The notes: generated by a model not told the origin, from the letters alone. A DNA stretch of 6,887 bases from Thioalkalivibrio sp. (GCA_003555285.1 PWGH01000275.1:1-6887); one strand, 5' to 3'. Positions 1 through 6,192 are shown, numbered from the stretch's first letter. Numbers and translations: made by a program.

Positions 1-137
1 CGGCAAGGCCATCGCACACCTGGAAGGGGCCTGCACGACGGAATCCCTGCCCGGTCGGTCGGCCCGCTCCGCCGCGTTGGCCTTGCCCATGATCGGTTTG
101 TCGTTCGTGACGACGTTTTATTGTTCCTGGAGGCATC
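1..137. other. Upstream region with no assignable gene
   Basis: I cannot assign a gene here. One plus-strand frame is open from the left edge and runs past the next gene's start to a stop near 164, but its translation resembles no family I know. Another frame stops at 88-90. The opposite strand offers an ATG at 90-88 with no ribosome binding site. No convincing -35/-10 pair is visible. The segment TTTTAT at 116-121 could be a -10 box, but nothing suitable lies 16-18 bases upstream. The only clear signal is GGAGG at 129-133, four bases before the ATG at 138. The segment could be a leader or the end of a gene outside the window. Confidence 0.4.
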
Positions 138-1484
138 ATGTCCACGCCAACGCAGAGCAAGCGTGAAGGCAATCTGGAAGCGCCCACCCGGCACCCGCTG
201 GACTGGCGCAACCCCGAGTTCTACGAAGAGGCACCGCTCTTCGCGGAAATGGAGCGCGTGTTCGATATCTGTCACGGTTGCCGCCGCTGCGTGAGCCTGT
301 GCAACTCCTTCCCCACCCTCTTCGATCTCGTCGACGAGTCCGAAACCATGGAAGTCGATGGGGTGAAGAAGGCCGATTACTGGAAGGTGGTCGAGCACTG
401 TTACCTCTGCGACCTCTGCTACATGACCAAATGCCCCTACGTACCGCCGCACGAGTGGAACGTCGATTTCCCGCACCTGATGCTGCGCGCGAAGGCGGCG
501 CATTTCAAAAAGGACGGGGCGAAGGCCGCGCACAAGCTGATGTCCAGCACCGATCTCATCGGGACCTTGGCGGGTATCCCGGTGGTGGCGCCGACCGTGA
601 ATGCGGTGAATCAGAACGGTCTGGCCCGTAAGCTGCTGGACAAGACCCTCGGGGTGCATCCGCAGGCCAAGCTGCCGAAGTACCACAGCCGCAAGGGCCG
701 GACCCGCGCCGCGAAGGCGGCCAACGTGATCCAGACACCCGAGGCGGTGAACGGCACCACGGGCCGGGTGGCCCTGTTCGCGACCTGCTACGGCAACTAC
801 AACGAACCGCACATCGTCGAGGACCTGGTAAAGGTCTTCGGGCATAACGGCATCGAGGTCACGCTGGTCGACAAGGAACAGTGCTGCGGCATGCCGAAGT
901 TCGAGCTGGGCGACCTCGAGGCCGTGGCGGCCGCGAAGGAAGCCAACATCCCGGCATTGAAGCGGATGATCGACCAAGGCTACGACATCGTCGGGCCGGT
1001 CCCTTCCTGCGTGTTGATGTTCAAGCAGGAGCTGCCGCTGATGTTCCCGGACGATGCCGACGTCCAGGCCGTGAAACGCCGGATCTTCGATCCCTTCGAG
1101 TACCTGATGGCGCGCCACCAGGGTGGGAAGCTGAAGACCGAATTTCCGCAGTCGCTCGGTAAGGTCGCCTATCACGCCGCCTGTCACCTGCGGGTGCAGA
1201 ACATGGGCCTGAAGACCCGCGATCTGCTCAAGCTTGTTCCCGACACCGAGATCGAGGTGATCGAGCGCTGCTCCGGGCACGACGGCACTTACGGCGTGAA
1301 GAGCGAGTACTTCGACACCGCCACCAAGATTTGCCGGCCGGTGGTCAGCCGCGTGCAGAAGGCCGAGGCCGATCACTTCTCCAGCGATTGCCCGATGGCC
1401 GGGCACATGATCGAGAATGGCCTGAAGGACGGGAGCGAACCTGAGCACCCGCTGACCCTGTTGCGCAAGGCCTACGGACTGTAA
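138..1484 (+). CDS. GlpC/HdrD-like Fe-S oxidoreductase subunit
   Basis: This 448-residue protein belongs to the broad family of GlpC (anaerobic glycerol-3-phosphate dehydrogenase subunit C) and heterodisulfide-reductase subunit D. Such proteins pass electrons between a flavoprotein or ferredoxin and a quinone or disulfide. Two [4Fe-4S] ferredoxin motifs are visible: Cys45, 48, 51, 55 and Cys88, 91, 94, 99 followed by Pro. Then come two cysteine-rich CCG-type domains. The first has Cys217, a CCG at 249-251 and Cys291. The second has Cys349, a CSG at 378-380 and Cys418-Pro. The motif after the second one (GHDGTYGVK) resembles GlpC. There is no signal peptide or membrane helix, so it is probably cytoplasmic or peripheral. 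The start is the ATG with GGAGG four bases upstream. A ferritin-like gene follows after 19 bases, which suggests co-transcription. The substrate is unknown. The neighbours do not suggest a glycerol-phosphate role (no glpA or glpB), nor true methanogen-type heterodisulfide reductase. Confidence 0.88.
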   Translation: MSTPTQSKREGNLEAPTRHPLDWRNPEFYEEAPLFAEMERVFDICHGCRRCVSLCNSFPTLFDLVDESETMEVDGVKKADYWKVVEHCYLCDLCYMTKCPYVPPHEWNVDFPHLMLRAKAAHFKKDGAKAAHKLMSSTDLIGTLAGIPVVAPTVNAVNQNGLARKLLDKTLGVHPQAKLPKYHSRKGRTRAAKAANVIQTPEAVNGTTGRVALFATCYGNYNEPHIVEDLVKVFGHNGIEVTLVDKEQCCGMPKFELGDLEAVAAAKEANIPALKRMIDQGYDIVGPVPSCVLMFKQELPLMFPDDADVQAVKRRIFDPFEYLMARHQGGKLKTEFPQSLGKVAYHAACHLRVQNMGLKTRDLLKLVPDTEIEVIERCSGHDGTYGVKSEYFDTATKICRPVVSRVQKAEADHFSSDCPMAGHMIENGLKDGSEPEHPLTLLRKAYGL

Positions 1485-1503
1485 CCCACCAGGAGAAGCG
1501 AGC

Positions 1504-1806
1504 ATGTCGAGCGTTGGATACCACGAACCCGTAGAGGAACTGAGCGACGAGAGCCGAGAACTGCACCGTGCGATCGTGTCGCTGATGGAAGAGTTGGAGG
1601 CCGTGGATTGGTACCAGCAGCGCGTGGATGCCTGCAAGGATCCCGAATTGAAGGCGATCCTCGCGCACAACCGCGACGAGGAGATCGAACATGCGGCGAT
1701 GGTGCTGGAGTGGATCCGGCGTCGGAATCCGGTCTTCGACAAGGAGTTGCGGGAGAACTTGTTTTCGGACAAGGACTACACCGCAATGGGCGATCACGAT
1801 CACTGA
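1504..1806 (+). CDS. EncFtn-like ferritin without encapsulin tag
   Basis: This 100-residue, all-helical protein closely resembles the encapsulated ferritin (EncFtn) of Rhodospirillum rubrum as I remember it, including HRAIVS-MEELEAVDWY and DPEL-AILAHNRDEE-EHAAM. EncFtn oxidises Fe(II) at a ferroxidase centre formed between two half-ferritin subunits. The equivalents of the known ligands are all present: Glu30, Glu60 and His63 as metal ligands, Tyr37 and Trp36 near the site, and Glu29 and Glu32 as entry-site acids. Encapsulated members extend past about residue 100 with a linker and a capsid-targeting peptide. This one ends instead in an acidic/histidine tail, GDHDH, and no encapsulin shell gene is in the window. 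AGGAGA at 1491-1496 lies seven bases before the ATG. Its neighbours are an Fe-S oxidoreductase and a DUF3501 gene, which suggests iron or redox handling. The alternative label is a short rubrerythrin-like protein, but it has no rubredoxin domain. The fold is secure; free cytosolic function is inferred. Confidence 0.85.
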   Translation: MSSVGYHEPVEELSDESRELHRAIVSLMEELEAVDWYQQRVDACKDPELKAILAHNRDEEIEHAAMVLEWIRRRNPVFDKELRENLFSDKDYTAMGDHDH

Positions 1807-1840
1807 TCCGGCCCATTGCAGCACCCGCGTCCTTCACATC

Positions 1841-1900
1841 GGATGACGTGGGACGTGTTGCCCCACTGCGTCATGCCCCGCTGCGGGATGACTGGGGCCA
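1841..1900. repeat. REP-like palindromic element
   Basis: The 125 bases between the ferritin and DUF3501 genes contain overlapping inverted repeats. ATGACG-TGGG (1843-1852) can pair with CCCA (1862-1865) and CGTCAT (1869-1874), leaving a three-base bulge. Alternatively GTCAT (1870-1874) pairs with ATGAC (1888-1892), around a CCCG-CTG-CGGG hairpin at 1877-1887. The two folds share 1870-1874, so they exclude each other. The near-duplicate pieces GGATGACGTGGG and GGATGACTGGGG flank the structure. The composition (GTCAT, CCCG, CGGG, ATGAC, then GGATTC) resembles dispersed REP elements of proteobacteria. There is no T-run, so it is not a classic terminator. Whether it is repeated elsewhere cannot be seen from this window. 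Confidence 0.45.
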
Positions 1901-1931
1901 CTGGATTCAACCGGCACAACGGGAGGCCACT

Positions 1932-2525
1932 GTGAGCAAGCTGAGCCGAGACGATCTTCTTCCTCTGGAGAAGTACACCGAAATGCGGTCGGAATTCCGG
2001 GCCGATGTGATGCGCCACAAGAAGAACCGCGTGTTGCAGGTGGGGCCGAATCTGACGCTGCATTTCGAGGATCGCAAGACGATGCAGTATCAGATTCAGG
2101 AGATGCTCCGGGCCGAGAAGATCTTTGACGCCGCGGGCATTCAGGAAGAACTCGATGCCTACAACCCGCTGATTCCCGACGGCAGCAACTGGAAGGCCAC
2201 GATGATGGTGGAATTCGCCGACGCCGACGAGCGTAAGGTCGCTCTCGCGGGGTTGATCGGCATCGAGGCCAAGACCTATGTGCAGGTCGATGAACTCGAC
2301 AAGGTCTTTGCGATCGCCGACGAGGACCTCGAGCGAGATACCGAAGAGAAGACCTCCTCCGTGCATTTTTTGCGTTTCGAGCTCACCGTGGAGATGGTCG
2401 CCGCGGTCAAGAGCGGTGCCGCCATCGCGGTGGGTGTGGAGCACGAAAACTACCGCCACCGGGTGGATGCGGTGGCCCCGGCAATGCGTGACTCCCTGGC
2501 TGCGGATCTGGCCCCGGCGAACTGA
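1932..2525 (+). CDS. DUF3501 family protein
   Basis: This 197-residue protein belongs to the DUF3501 family, whose function is not known. I recognise the family pattern: an N-terminal KL-RDDLL-LE-Y segment, the central FEDR-TMQYQIQEMLR-E-IF block (about residues 46-65), ELDAYNPLIPDGSNWKAT (73-90), then IADEDLERDTEEKTSSVHFLRFEL (128-151). It has no signal peptide, membrane segment or cysteine ligands, so it should be soluble. The reading frame stays open far upstream, through the ferritin gene, but the true start is the GTG at 1932. GGGAGG at 1921-1926 sits five bases before it, and the family begins MSKL there. From memory, DUF3501 genes often sit beside rubrerythrin- or ferritin-like and GlpC/HdrD-like genes, as here. 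That supports a shared pathway. A REP-like element separates it from the ferritin gene. Confidence 0.85.
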   Translation: MSKLSRDDLLPLEKYTEMRSEFRADVMRHKKNRVLQVGPNLTLHFEDRKTMQYQIQEMLRAEKIFDAAGIQEELDAYNPLIPDGSNWKATMMVEFADADERKVALAGLIGIEAKTYVQVDELDKVFAIADEDLERDTEEKTSSVHFLRFELTVEMVAAVKSGAAIAVGVEHENYRHRVDAVAPAMRDSLAADLAPAN

Positions 2526-2559
2526 ACCACGCCTTGAACAGCGCGCCGAACCGCGGGCG
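2526..2559. other. Convergent intergenic spacer
   Basis: Only 34 bases separate the converging DUF3501 and radA stop codons. A weak inverted repeat, AGCGC (2540-2544) against GCGCT (2557-2561), overlaps the radA stop. It has a 12-base loop and no T-run on either side, so I see no convincing intrinsic terminator. Transcripts from the two directions may overlap here or end by Rho. Confidence 0.4.
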
Positions 2560-3912
2560 CTAGAGCAGGTCCAGCGCCTCGGAGAGGTGCTCGACGGCAT
2601 GGATCTCGATGCCGCCCTGACGCTTGCGGATGCGGTTGCCGGCGGGAATGATCGCGCGGGTCAGCCCGTGTTTCGCCGCCTCGGCCAGGCGTTCCTCGCC
2701 ATTGGGCACCGGTCGGACCTCGCCGGACAGTCCAACCTCGCCGAAGCACACCAGGTCCAGCCCCAGCGGCCGGTCGCGCAACGACGACAGCGCCGCCAGC
2801 AGCATCGGCAGATCCGCCGCGGTCTCCGACACCCGCACGCCGCCGACCACATTGATGAACACGTCCTGATCGAACAACGTGATGCCGCCGTGGCGGCTGA
2901 GAACGGCCAGCAGCATGATCAGCCGGTTCTGTTCCAGCCCCAGCGTGACCCGGCGCGGCTGCGGGGCGTGACTTTCGGCCACCAGCGCCTGCACCTCGAC
3001 CAGCAGCGGCCGGGTGCCCTCGCGGGTCACCATCACCACGCTGCCGGAAACCGGGCGCTGGTGCCGGGACAGGAAGATCGCCGAGGGGTTCGCGACCGGC
3101 TTCAGGCCGTCCTCCTGCATCACGAAGACGCCCAGTTCGTTCACCGCGCCGAAGCGGTTCTTCACCGCGCGCAGCATCCGGTAGCGCCCGCCGGGGTCAC
3201 CCTCGAAATACAGCACCGTATCGACCATGTGTTCGAGCACGCGGGGGCCGGCGAGCTGGCCGTCCTTGGTCACGTGGCCGACCAGGATCACGATGATCCC
3301 GCGCTGCTTGGCCAGCCGCACCAGCGCCGCGGCGCTGTCGCGCACCTGCGAGACCGACCCCGGCGCCGATTGCAGCGCAGCGGTGTACAGCGTCTGAATT
3401 GAGTCGATGACCAGCACCCGCGGCTGCTCGCGCTCGCAGGTGGCGATGATGTTTTCCACCTGGGTCTCGGTGAGCACGCGCAGTTCGGCGACGTCGAGGC
3501 CGAGGCGATGGCCGCGCAGGCTGATCTGTTGCGCGGATTCCTCGCCGGTCACGTACAACGTGTGGTCCGCGGGCAGCATCGCCAGCACCTGCAGCAGCAG
3601 CGTCGACTTGCCGATGCCCGGATCGCCGCCGATCAGCACCACCGAGCCGGTCACCAGTCCGCCGCCCAGGCTACGGTCGAGTTCGGAGATTCGGGTGGAT
3701 ACGCGCGGGATCGCCGCGACCGGAACGTCCTTCAGGCGCGTGATGCGCGCGGCTTCCCCCGCATACCCGCCGCCGCGCGGGCCCTGCGCCGTTACGCTCG
3801 CCTGCAGTTCCTCGAGGCTGTTCCAGGCGCCGCAGTCACCGCACTGCCCGGCCCATTTGGAACTGACGGCGCCGCATTCCCGGCACACGTATTGCGTCTT
3901 CGCCCGCGCCAT
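2560..3912 (-). CDS. radA: DNA repair protein RadA (Sms)
   Basis: RadA is a RecA-related ATPase that acts on recombination intermediates and promotes branch migration in DNA repair and natural transformation. This copy has 450 residues, close to the 460 of E. coli. In order it shows an N-terminal C4 zinc finger (Cys10, 13, 24, 27), the RecA-like ATPase core with Walker A GGDPGIGKST (95-104) and Walker B VLVID (166-170), the RadA signature KNRFG (251-255), and a Lon-protease-like C-terminal domain (roughly 280-450). The ATG at 3912-3910 is the natural start because the protein begins MARAK-QYVC-ECG, as the family does. No Shine-Dalgarno sequence is visible before it. Instead the start overlaps the stop of a tiny upstream ORF, so translation probably depends on coupling from the upstream membrane-protein gene 16 bases away. 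It looks intact and functional. Confidence 0.97.
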   Translation of the reverse strand: MARAKTQYVCRECGAVSSKWAGQCGDCGAWNSLEELQASVTAQGPRGGGYAGEAARITRLKDVPVAAIPRVSTRISELDRSLGGGLVTGSVVLIGGDPGIGKSTLLLQVLAMLPADHTLYVTGEESAQQISLRGHRLGLDVAELRVLTETQVENIIATCEREQPRVLVIDSIQTLYTAALQSAPGSVSQVRDSAAALVRLAKQRGIIVILVGHVTKDGQLAGPRVLEHMVDTVLYFEGDPGGRYRMLRAVKNRFGAVNELGVFVMQEDGLKPVANPSAIFLSRHQRPVSGSVVMVTREGTRPLLVEVQALVAESHAPQPRRVTLGLEQNRLIMLLAVLSRHGGITLFDQDVFINVVGGVRVSETAADLPMLLAALSSLRDRPLGLDLVCFGEVGLSGEVRPVPNGEERLAEAAKHGLTRAIIPAGNRIRKRQGGIEIHAVEHLSEALDLL

Positions 3913-3933
3913 CAGGTGGCCCGCGCCATCAGG
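3902..3933 (-). repeat. 17-base-period duplication at the radA start
   Basis: Read on the minus strand, CCTGATGGCGCGGGC occurs twice, at 3933-3919 and 3916-3902, exactly identical and 17 bases apart. The first copy contains the yfjD stop codon and the second contains the radA start codon. The simplest reading is a local tandem duplication across a stop/start overlap that once joined the two genes directly. Confidence 0.85.
3912..3929 (-). promoter_or_regulatory. Five-codon mini-ORF in the yfjD-radA junction
   Basis: On the minus strand the yfjD stop TGA (3931-3929) shares its A with an ATG at 3929-3927. That ATG opens the codons ATG GCG CGG GCC ACC TGA, giving the peptide MARAT. Its own TGA (3914-3912) in turn shares its A with the radA ATG (3912-3910). 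The result is two successive TGATG overlaps, suited to termination-reinitiation. No separate ribosome binding site precedes radA. The reading frames are seen directly; translation of the peptide is inference. Confidence 0.55.
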
Positions 3934-5209
3934 GGATCGCCTTTGCGTCCCGTCCTTCGGGCGGCAGGATGCGGACGGTGCGGATGGTGTTGCGCTTGGT
4001 CTGGACGATCTCCAGCACCACGTCGTCGATGCGTACGCTCACCGGGGCCTCCGGGATGTGCTCCAGGGTTTCGACGATCAGGCCGCTCAGGGTCTTGGGG
4101 CCGGTCAGGGGCAGGTTCAGGCCGAGCGAGCGATTGAGTTCGCGCAGGTGGATACCGCCGTCGACGACCACGCTGCCGTCGGCCTGGGGCAGGATGTCAT
4201 CGGCCATGGTCGGCGAGTCGGTGGTGAATTGCCCGACCACCTCTTCCAGCAGGTCCTCCAGTGTCACCAGGCCCTCGATGTCGCCGTATTCGTCGACGAC
4301 CAGCCCGATCCGGCGCTTCTCGCGCTGAAAGTGAATCAGCTGACGGTTCAACGCGGTGCCCTCGGGAATGAAATAGGGCGGGCTGATCGCCTGGCGCAGG
4401 TCGTCGGGTCCGAAGGCCTCGCGATGGATCAGCGCCAGCAGGTCGCGCACGTGCACGAAGCCGAGCACCCGGTCGAGTTCGCCCTCGATCACCGGCAGCC
4501 GGGTGAAGCTGCCGCTCAGAATCTGTTCCAGCACGTCGTTCCAGTCTTCGTCCAGATCGAGTGCGACGATCTCGTTGCGCGGGATCATGATGTCCTCGAC
4601 CGTGGTCCGTTCCAGGTCCAGCAGGTTGATCAGCATGCGCTGGTGCTTGGCCGGCATCAGCGGTCCAGCCTCGGCGACCACGGTGCGCAGTTCCTCGGTG
4701 GTCAGGCTGGCGCGCTGACGATCGTCCATGCGGATTCCGAGCAGGCGCAGCACCCCGTTCGCGAGCAGGTTGATCACCCAGACCACCGGCCACAGTACCC
4801 GCAACAACCCGCTGTAGACCCAGGCGGCGGGGTAGGCGATGCGTTCGCTGTGCAACGCGGCGACGGTCTTTGGCGCCGTCTCCGCGAAGATCAGTAGCGC
4901 CAGCGTCAGCAGCCCGGTGGCGATGGCGACGCCGGTATCGGCGAACAGGCGCCAGCCGATGAAGGTCGCGATCTGGGTGATCAGGATGTTGACGAAGTTG
5001 TTGCCCAGCAGGATCAGTCCGATCAGCCGGTCCGGGCGCTCCAGCAGGCGCGCCGCCAGCACCGCACCCCGATGCCCCTGCTTGGCTTTGTGCCGCATCC
5101 GGTAGCGATTCAACGCCATCAGGGCCGTCTCCGACCCGGAAAAGAAGGCGGAGAACAGGAACAGCAAGAACAGGACGCCGAACAGCGCGGTTATGGGAAT
5201 CTCTTGCAA
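3929..5209 (-). CDS. yfjD: CNNM/CorC-family membrane protein, YfjD type
   Basis: This is a 426-residue inner-membrane protein of the CNNM/CorB-CorC family, linked in other organisms to Mg2+ (and Co2+) export or homeostasis. The N-terminal DUF21 membrane domain covers about residues 1-160, with hydrophobic segments near 7-24, 62-82, 92-110 and 125-155 and the family motifs SGSE (24-27), LGNN (68-71) and ETAPKT (110-115). A CBS pair follows (about 205-265 and 272-330, with VVDEYGDIEGLVTLEDLLEE), which in homologues binds ATP-Mg. The C-terminal CorC_HlyC domain spans about 340-420. The layout matches E. coli YfjD from end to end. The start is TTG at 5209-5207. An in-frame TGA at 5245-5243 rules out a longer protein, and the N-terminus aligns with YfjD at that TTG. 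Only a weak GGA lies eight bases upstream. It follows ypjD by 67 bases and leads into radA. Confidence 0.93.
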   Translation of the reverse strand: MQEIPITALFGVLFLLFLFSAFFSGSETALMALNRYRMRHKAKQGHRGAVLAARLLERPDRLIGLILLGNNFVNILITQIATFIGWRLFADTGVAIATGLLTLALLIFAETAPKTVAALHSERIAYPAAWVYSGLLRVLWPVVWVINLLANGVLRLLGIRMDDRQRASLTTEELRTVVAEAGPLMPAKHQRMLINLLDLERTTVEDIMIPRNEIVALDLDEDWNDVLEQILSGSFTRLPVIEGELDRVLGFVHVRDLLALIHREAFGPDDLRQAISPPYFIPEGTALNRQLIHFQREKRRIGLVVDEYGDIEGLVTLEDLLEEVVGQFTTDSPTMADDILPQADGSVVVDGGIHLRELNRSLGLNLPLTGPKTLSGLIVETLEHIPEAPVSVRIDDVVLEIVQTKRNTIRTVRILPPEGRDAKAIP

Positions 5210-5258
5210 GGGGCGGTTCCGTACCGGTGGCAGTGGTCGTGATCAGGGGCTTCGTGGG

Positions 5259-5275
5259 GCCCGGGAATGCCGGGC
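5259..5275. other. Hairpin just after the ypjD stop
   Basis: GCCCGG (5259-5264) and CCGGGC (5270-5275) form a perfect six-pair stem with a five-base loop, one base beyond the ypjD stop codon on the minus strand. No U-run follows, so it is unlikely to be a full terminator. It could stabilise the ypjD mRNA end or reduce read-through into the membrane-protein gene downstream. Confidence 0.45.
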
Positions 5276-5276
5276 A

Positions 5277-6080
5277 TCAGACGCGTTGCAGGATGACCTC
5301 GAGCACCAGCTTGGATCCGAAATAGGCGAGCACCAGGCTCACGAAGCCGCCCGAAGTCCAGGCCAATGCACGGGAGCCGCGCCAACCGAAGCGCCAGCGG
5401 CCGAATAGCAGCACCGAGAACATGATCCAGGCCAGGATCGAGAGCACGCTCTTGTGCACCAGGTGCTGCGCGAACAGGTCCTCGAGGAACACCATGCCGC
5501 TGGCGAGGCTGAGGGTCAGGAAGATCCAGCCGACGAAGATCATGCGAAACAGCCACAACTCCATCGAAAACAGCGGCGGAAGATGGCGCACGATACCGCG
5601 GGTGTGGTGGTGGTCGTGCAGGGCCCGGTGCTGGGCGGTCATCACCGCGGCCTGCACCGTGGACAGCGCCAGAAACGCCCAGCCCAGCGCCGCCAGCATG
5701 ATGTGGATCTCGACATAGGGCGTCAATGCCACCCGCCGGGTGTCGTCGCAGGTGAGCGCGACCAGCAGGGCCAGGGCGGTCAAGGGCAACACAATCACGC
5801 CCATGTTCGCCAGCGGGTGACGCAGCGCGGCCACCCATAGCAGCAGCGCCACCAGCCACAGCGAGGCTGCGATGGCATTGCCGAGGCAGAGATTCAGGCC
5901 GATATCGGTCATCACCAGTTGCGACAGCGCGCCCAGATGCACGATCAGGGCCAGGGCCCAGGCCACCAGGGGCCCTTGTGGGCGCGCCGCCTGCGGTGAC
6001 TGGTGACGCGCGGAAACCACCAGGTATCCGGTGGTGAACAGGTAGAGGAGAATAGCGAGGAGGCCGACAACAGTGCTCAT
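5277..6080 (-). CDS. ypjD: YpjD, CcsA-like integral membrane protein
   Basis: This is a 267-residue, highly hydrophobic protein with about eight predicted membrane helices (near 1-22, 38-56, 66-84, 92-110, 124-146, 176-198, 210-227 and 243-265). It belongs to the CcsA/CcmC-like cytochrome c assembly family, in the YpjD branch. The match to E. coli YpjD is clear in PPLFSMELWLFRM, VLSILAW and the end GWRGSRALAW to LAYFGSKLV. His48, His126, His206 and His209 sit in or near helices and are possible haem ligands. I do not see the tryptophan-rich WWD haem-handling motif of true CcsA/CcmC, so a role in cytochrome c assembly is doubtful. A link to Mg2+ handling has been proposed for relatives and fits the CNNM-type gene downstream. 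The start is secure: ATG at 6080-6078 with an in-frame TAA four codons upstream. Its ribosome binding site is weak. It is divergent from ffh, as in E. coli. Confidence 0.92.
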   Translation of the reverse strand: MSTVVGLLAILLYLFTTGYLVVSARHQSPQAARPQGPLVAWALALIVHLGALSQLVMTDIGLNLCLGNAIAASLWLVALLLWVAALRHPLANMGVIVLPLTALALLVALTCDDTRRVALTPYVEIHIMLAALGWAFLALSTVQAAVMTAQHRALHDHHHTRGIVRHLPPLFSMELWLFRMIFVGWIFLTLSLASGMVFLEDLFAQHLVHKSVLSILAWIMFSVLLFGRWRFGWRGSRALAWTSGGFVSLVLAYFGSKLVLEVILQRV

Positions 6081-6088
6081 GGCGCACG

Positions 6089-6094
6089 ATTATC
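6089..6094 (-). promoter_or_regulatory. Possible ypjD -10 box
   Basis: On the minus strand GATAAT (6094-6089) lies nine bases before the ypjD start. The hexamer 17 bases further upstream, GTGCAT, matches the -35 consensus poorly. If real, the transcript would have almost no leader. The site is tentative. Confidence 0.2.
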
Positions 6095-6157
6095 CACGCA
6101 TCGGGTCGATAATGCACCGGACGCGGGGTAGGGGATCCCCGCCGTGCCGGGATTCCC

Positions 6158-6192
6158 TTGCCGGTCCGGGTTCATTGCCGGGTCCGGATTCA
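6158..6192. repeat. Tandem imperfect repeats upstream of ffh
   Basis: Two adjacent copies of a 17-18 base unit occur: TTGCCGGTCCGGGTTCA (6158-6174) and TTGCCGGGTCCGGATTCA (6175-6192). A degenerate third start, TTACCG, follows at 6193. The preceding GTGCCGGGATTC (6144-6155) looks related. The second copy ends at the likely ffh -35 region, so the repeats could be regulator half-sites or a local expansion. Confidence 0.6.

Noticed and set aside
1..164. Possible tail of an upstream gene
   Set aside because: The frame is open, but its translation matches no family I recognise and it would overlap the next gene's start by 27 bases. I left it unassigned rather than call it a gene.
138..1484. True heterodisulfide reductase or GlpC
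   Set aside because: No hdrA, hdrC, glpA or glpB neighbours are present, and the second CCG motif is altered, so only a family-level name is justified.
1504..1806. Rubrerythrin
   Set aside because: There is no rubredoxin-type Cys4 domain, and the protein has only the half-ferritin helix pair with EncFtn-type residues.
1608..1931. N-terminal extension of the DUF3501 protein
   Set aside because: The frame is open by chance through the ferritin gene. The GTG at 1932 has a good GGGAGG site and matches the family's usual N-terminus.
2278..3402. Plus-strand open frame running from the DUF3501 gene into the antisense of radA
   Set aside because: It spans two real genes in other frames, and its translation is the Arg/Gln/His-rich type expected from antisense GC-rich DNA.
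3407..4897. Plus-strand open frame of almost 500 codons across radA and yfjD
   Set aside because: It lies antisense to two clearly conserved genes, its translation is low-complexity and rich in Arg, Gln and His, and it has no domain. High GC content explains the lack of stops.
5191..6117. Minus-strand frame of 308 codons overlapping ypjD
   Set aside because: It is in a different frame from ypjD on the same strand. The overlapping ypjD frame matches a known family over its full length, while this one is Pro/Arg/Gly-rich without motifs.
6123..6142. GCGGGG...CCCCGC inverted repeat with the GGGGATCCCC palindrome as a terminator
   Set aside because: No T-run follows on either strand, and no gene ends nearby; it lies between two divergent genes.
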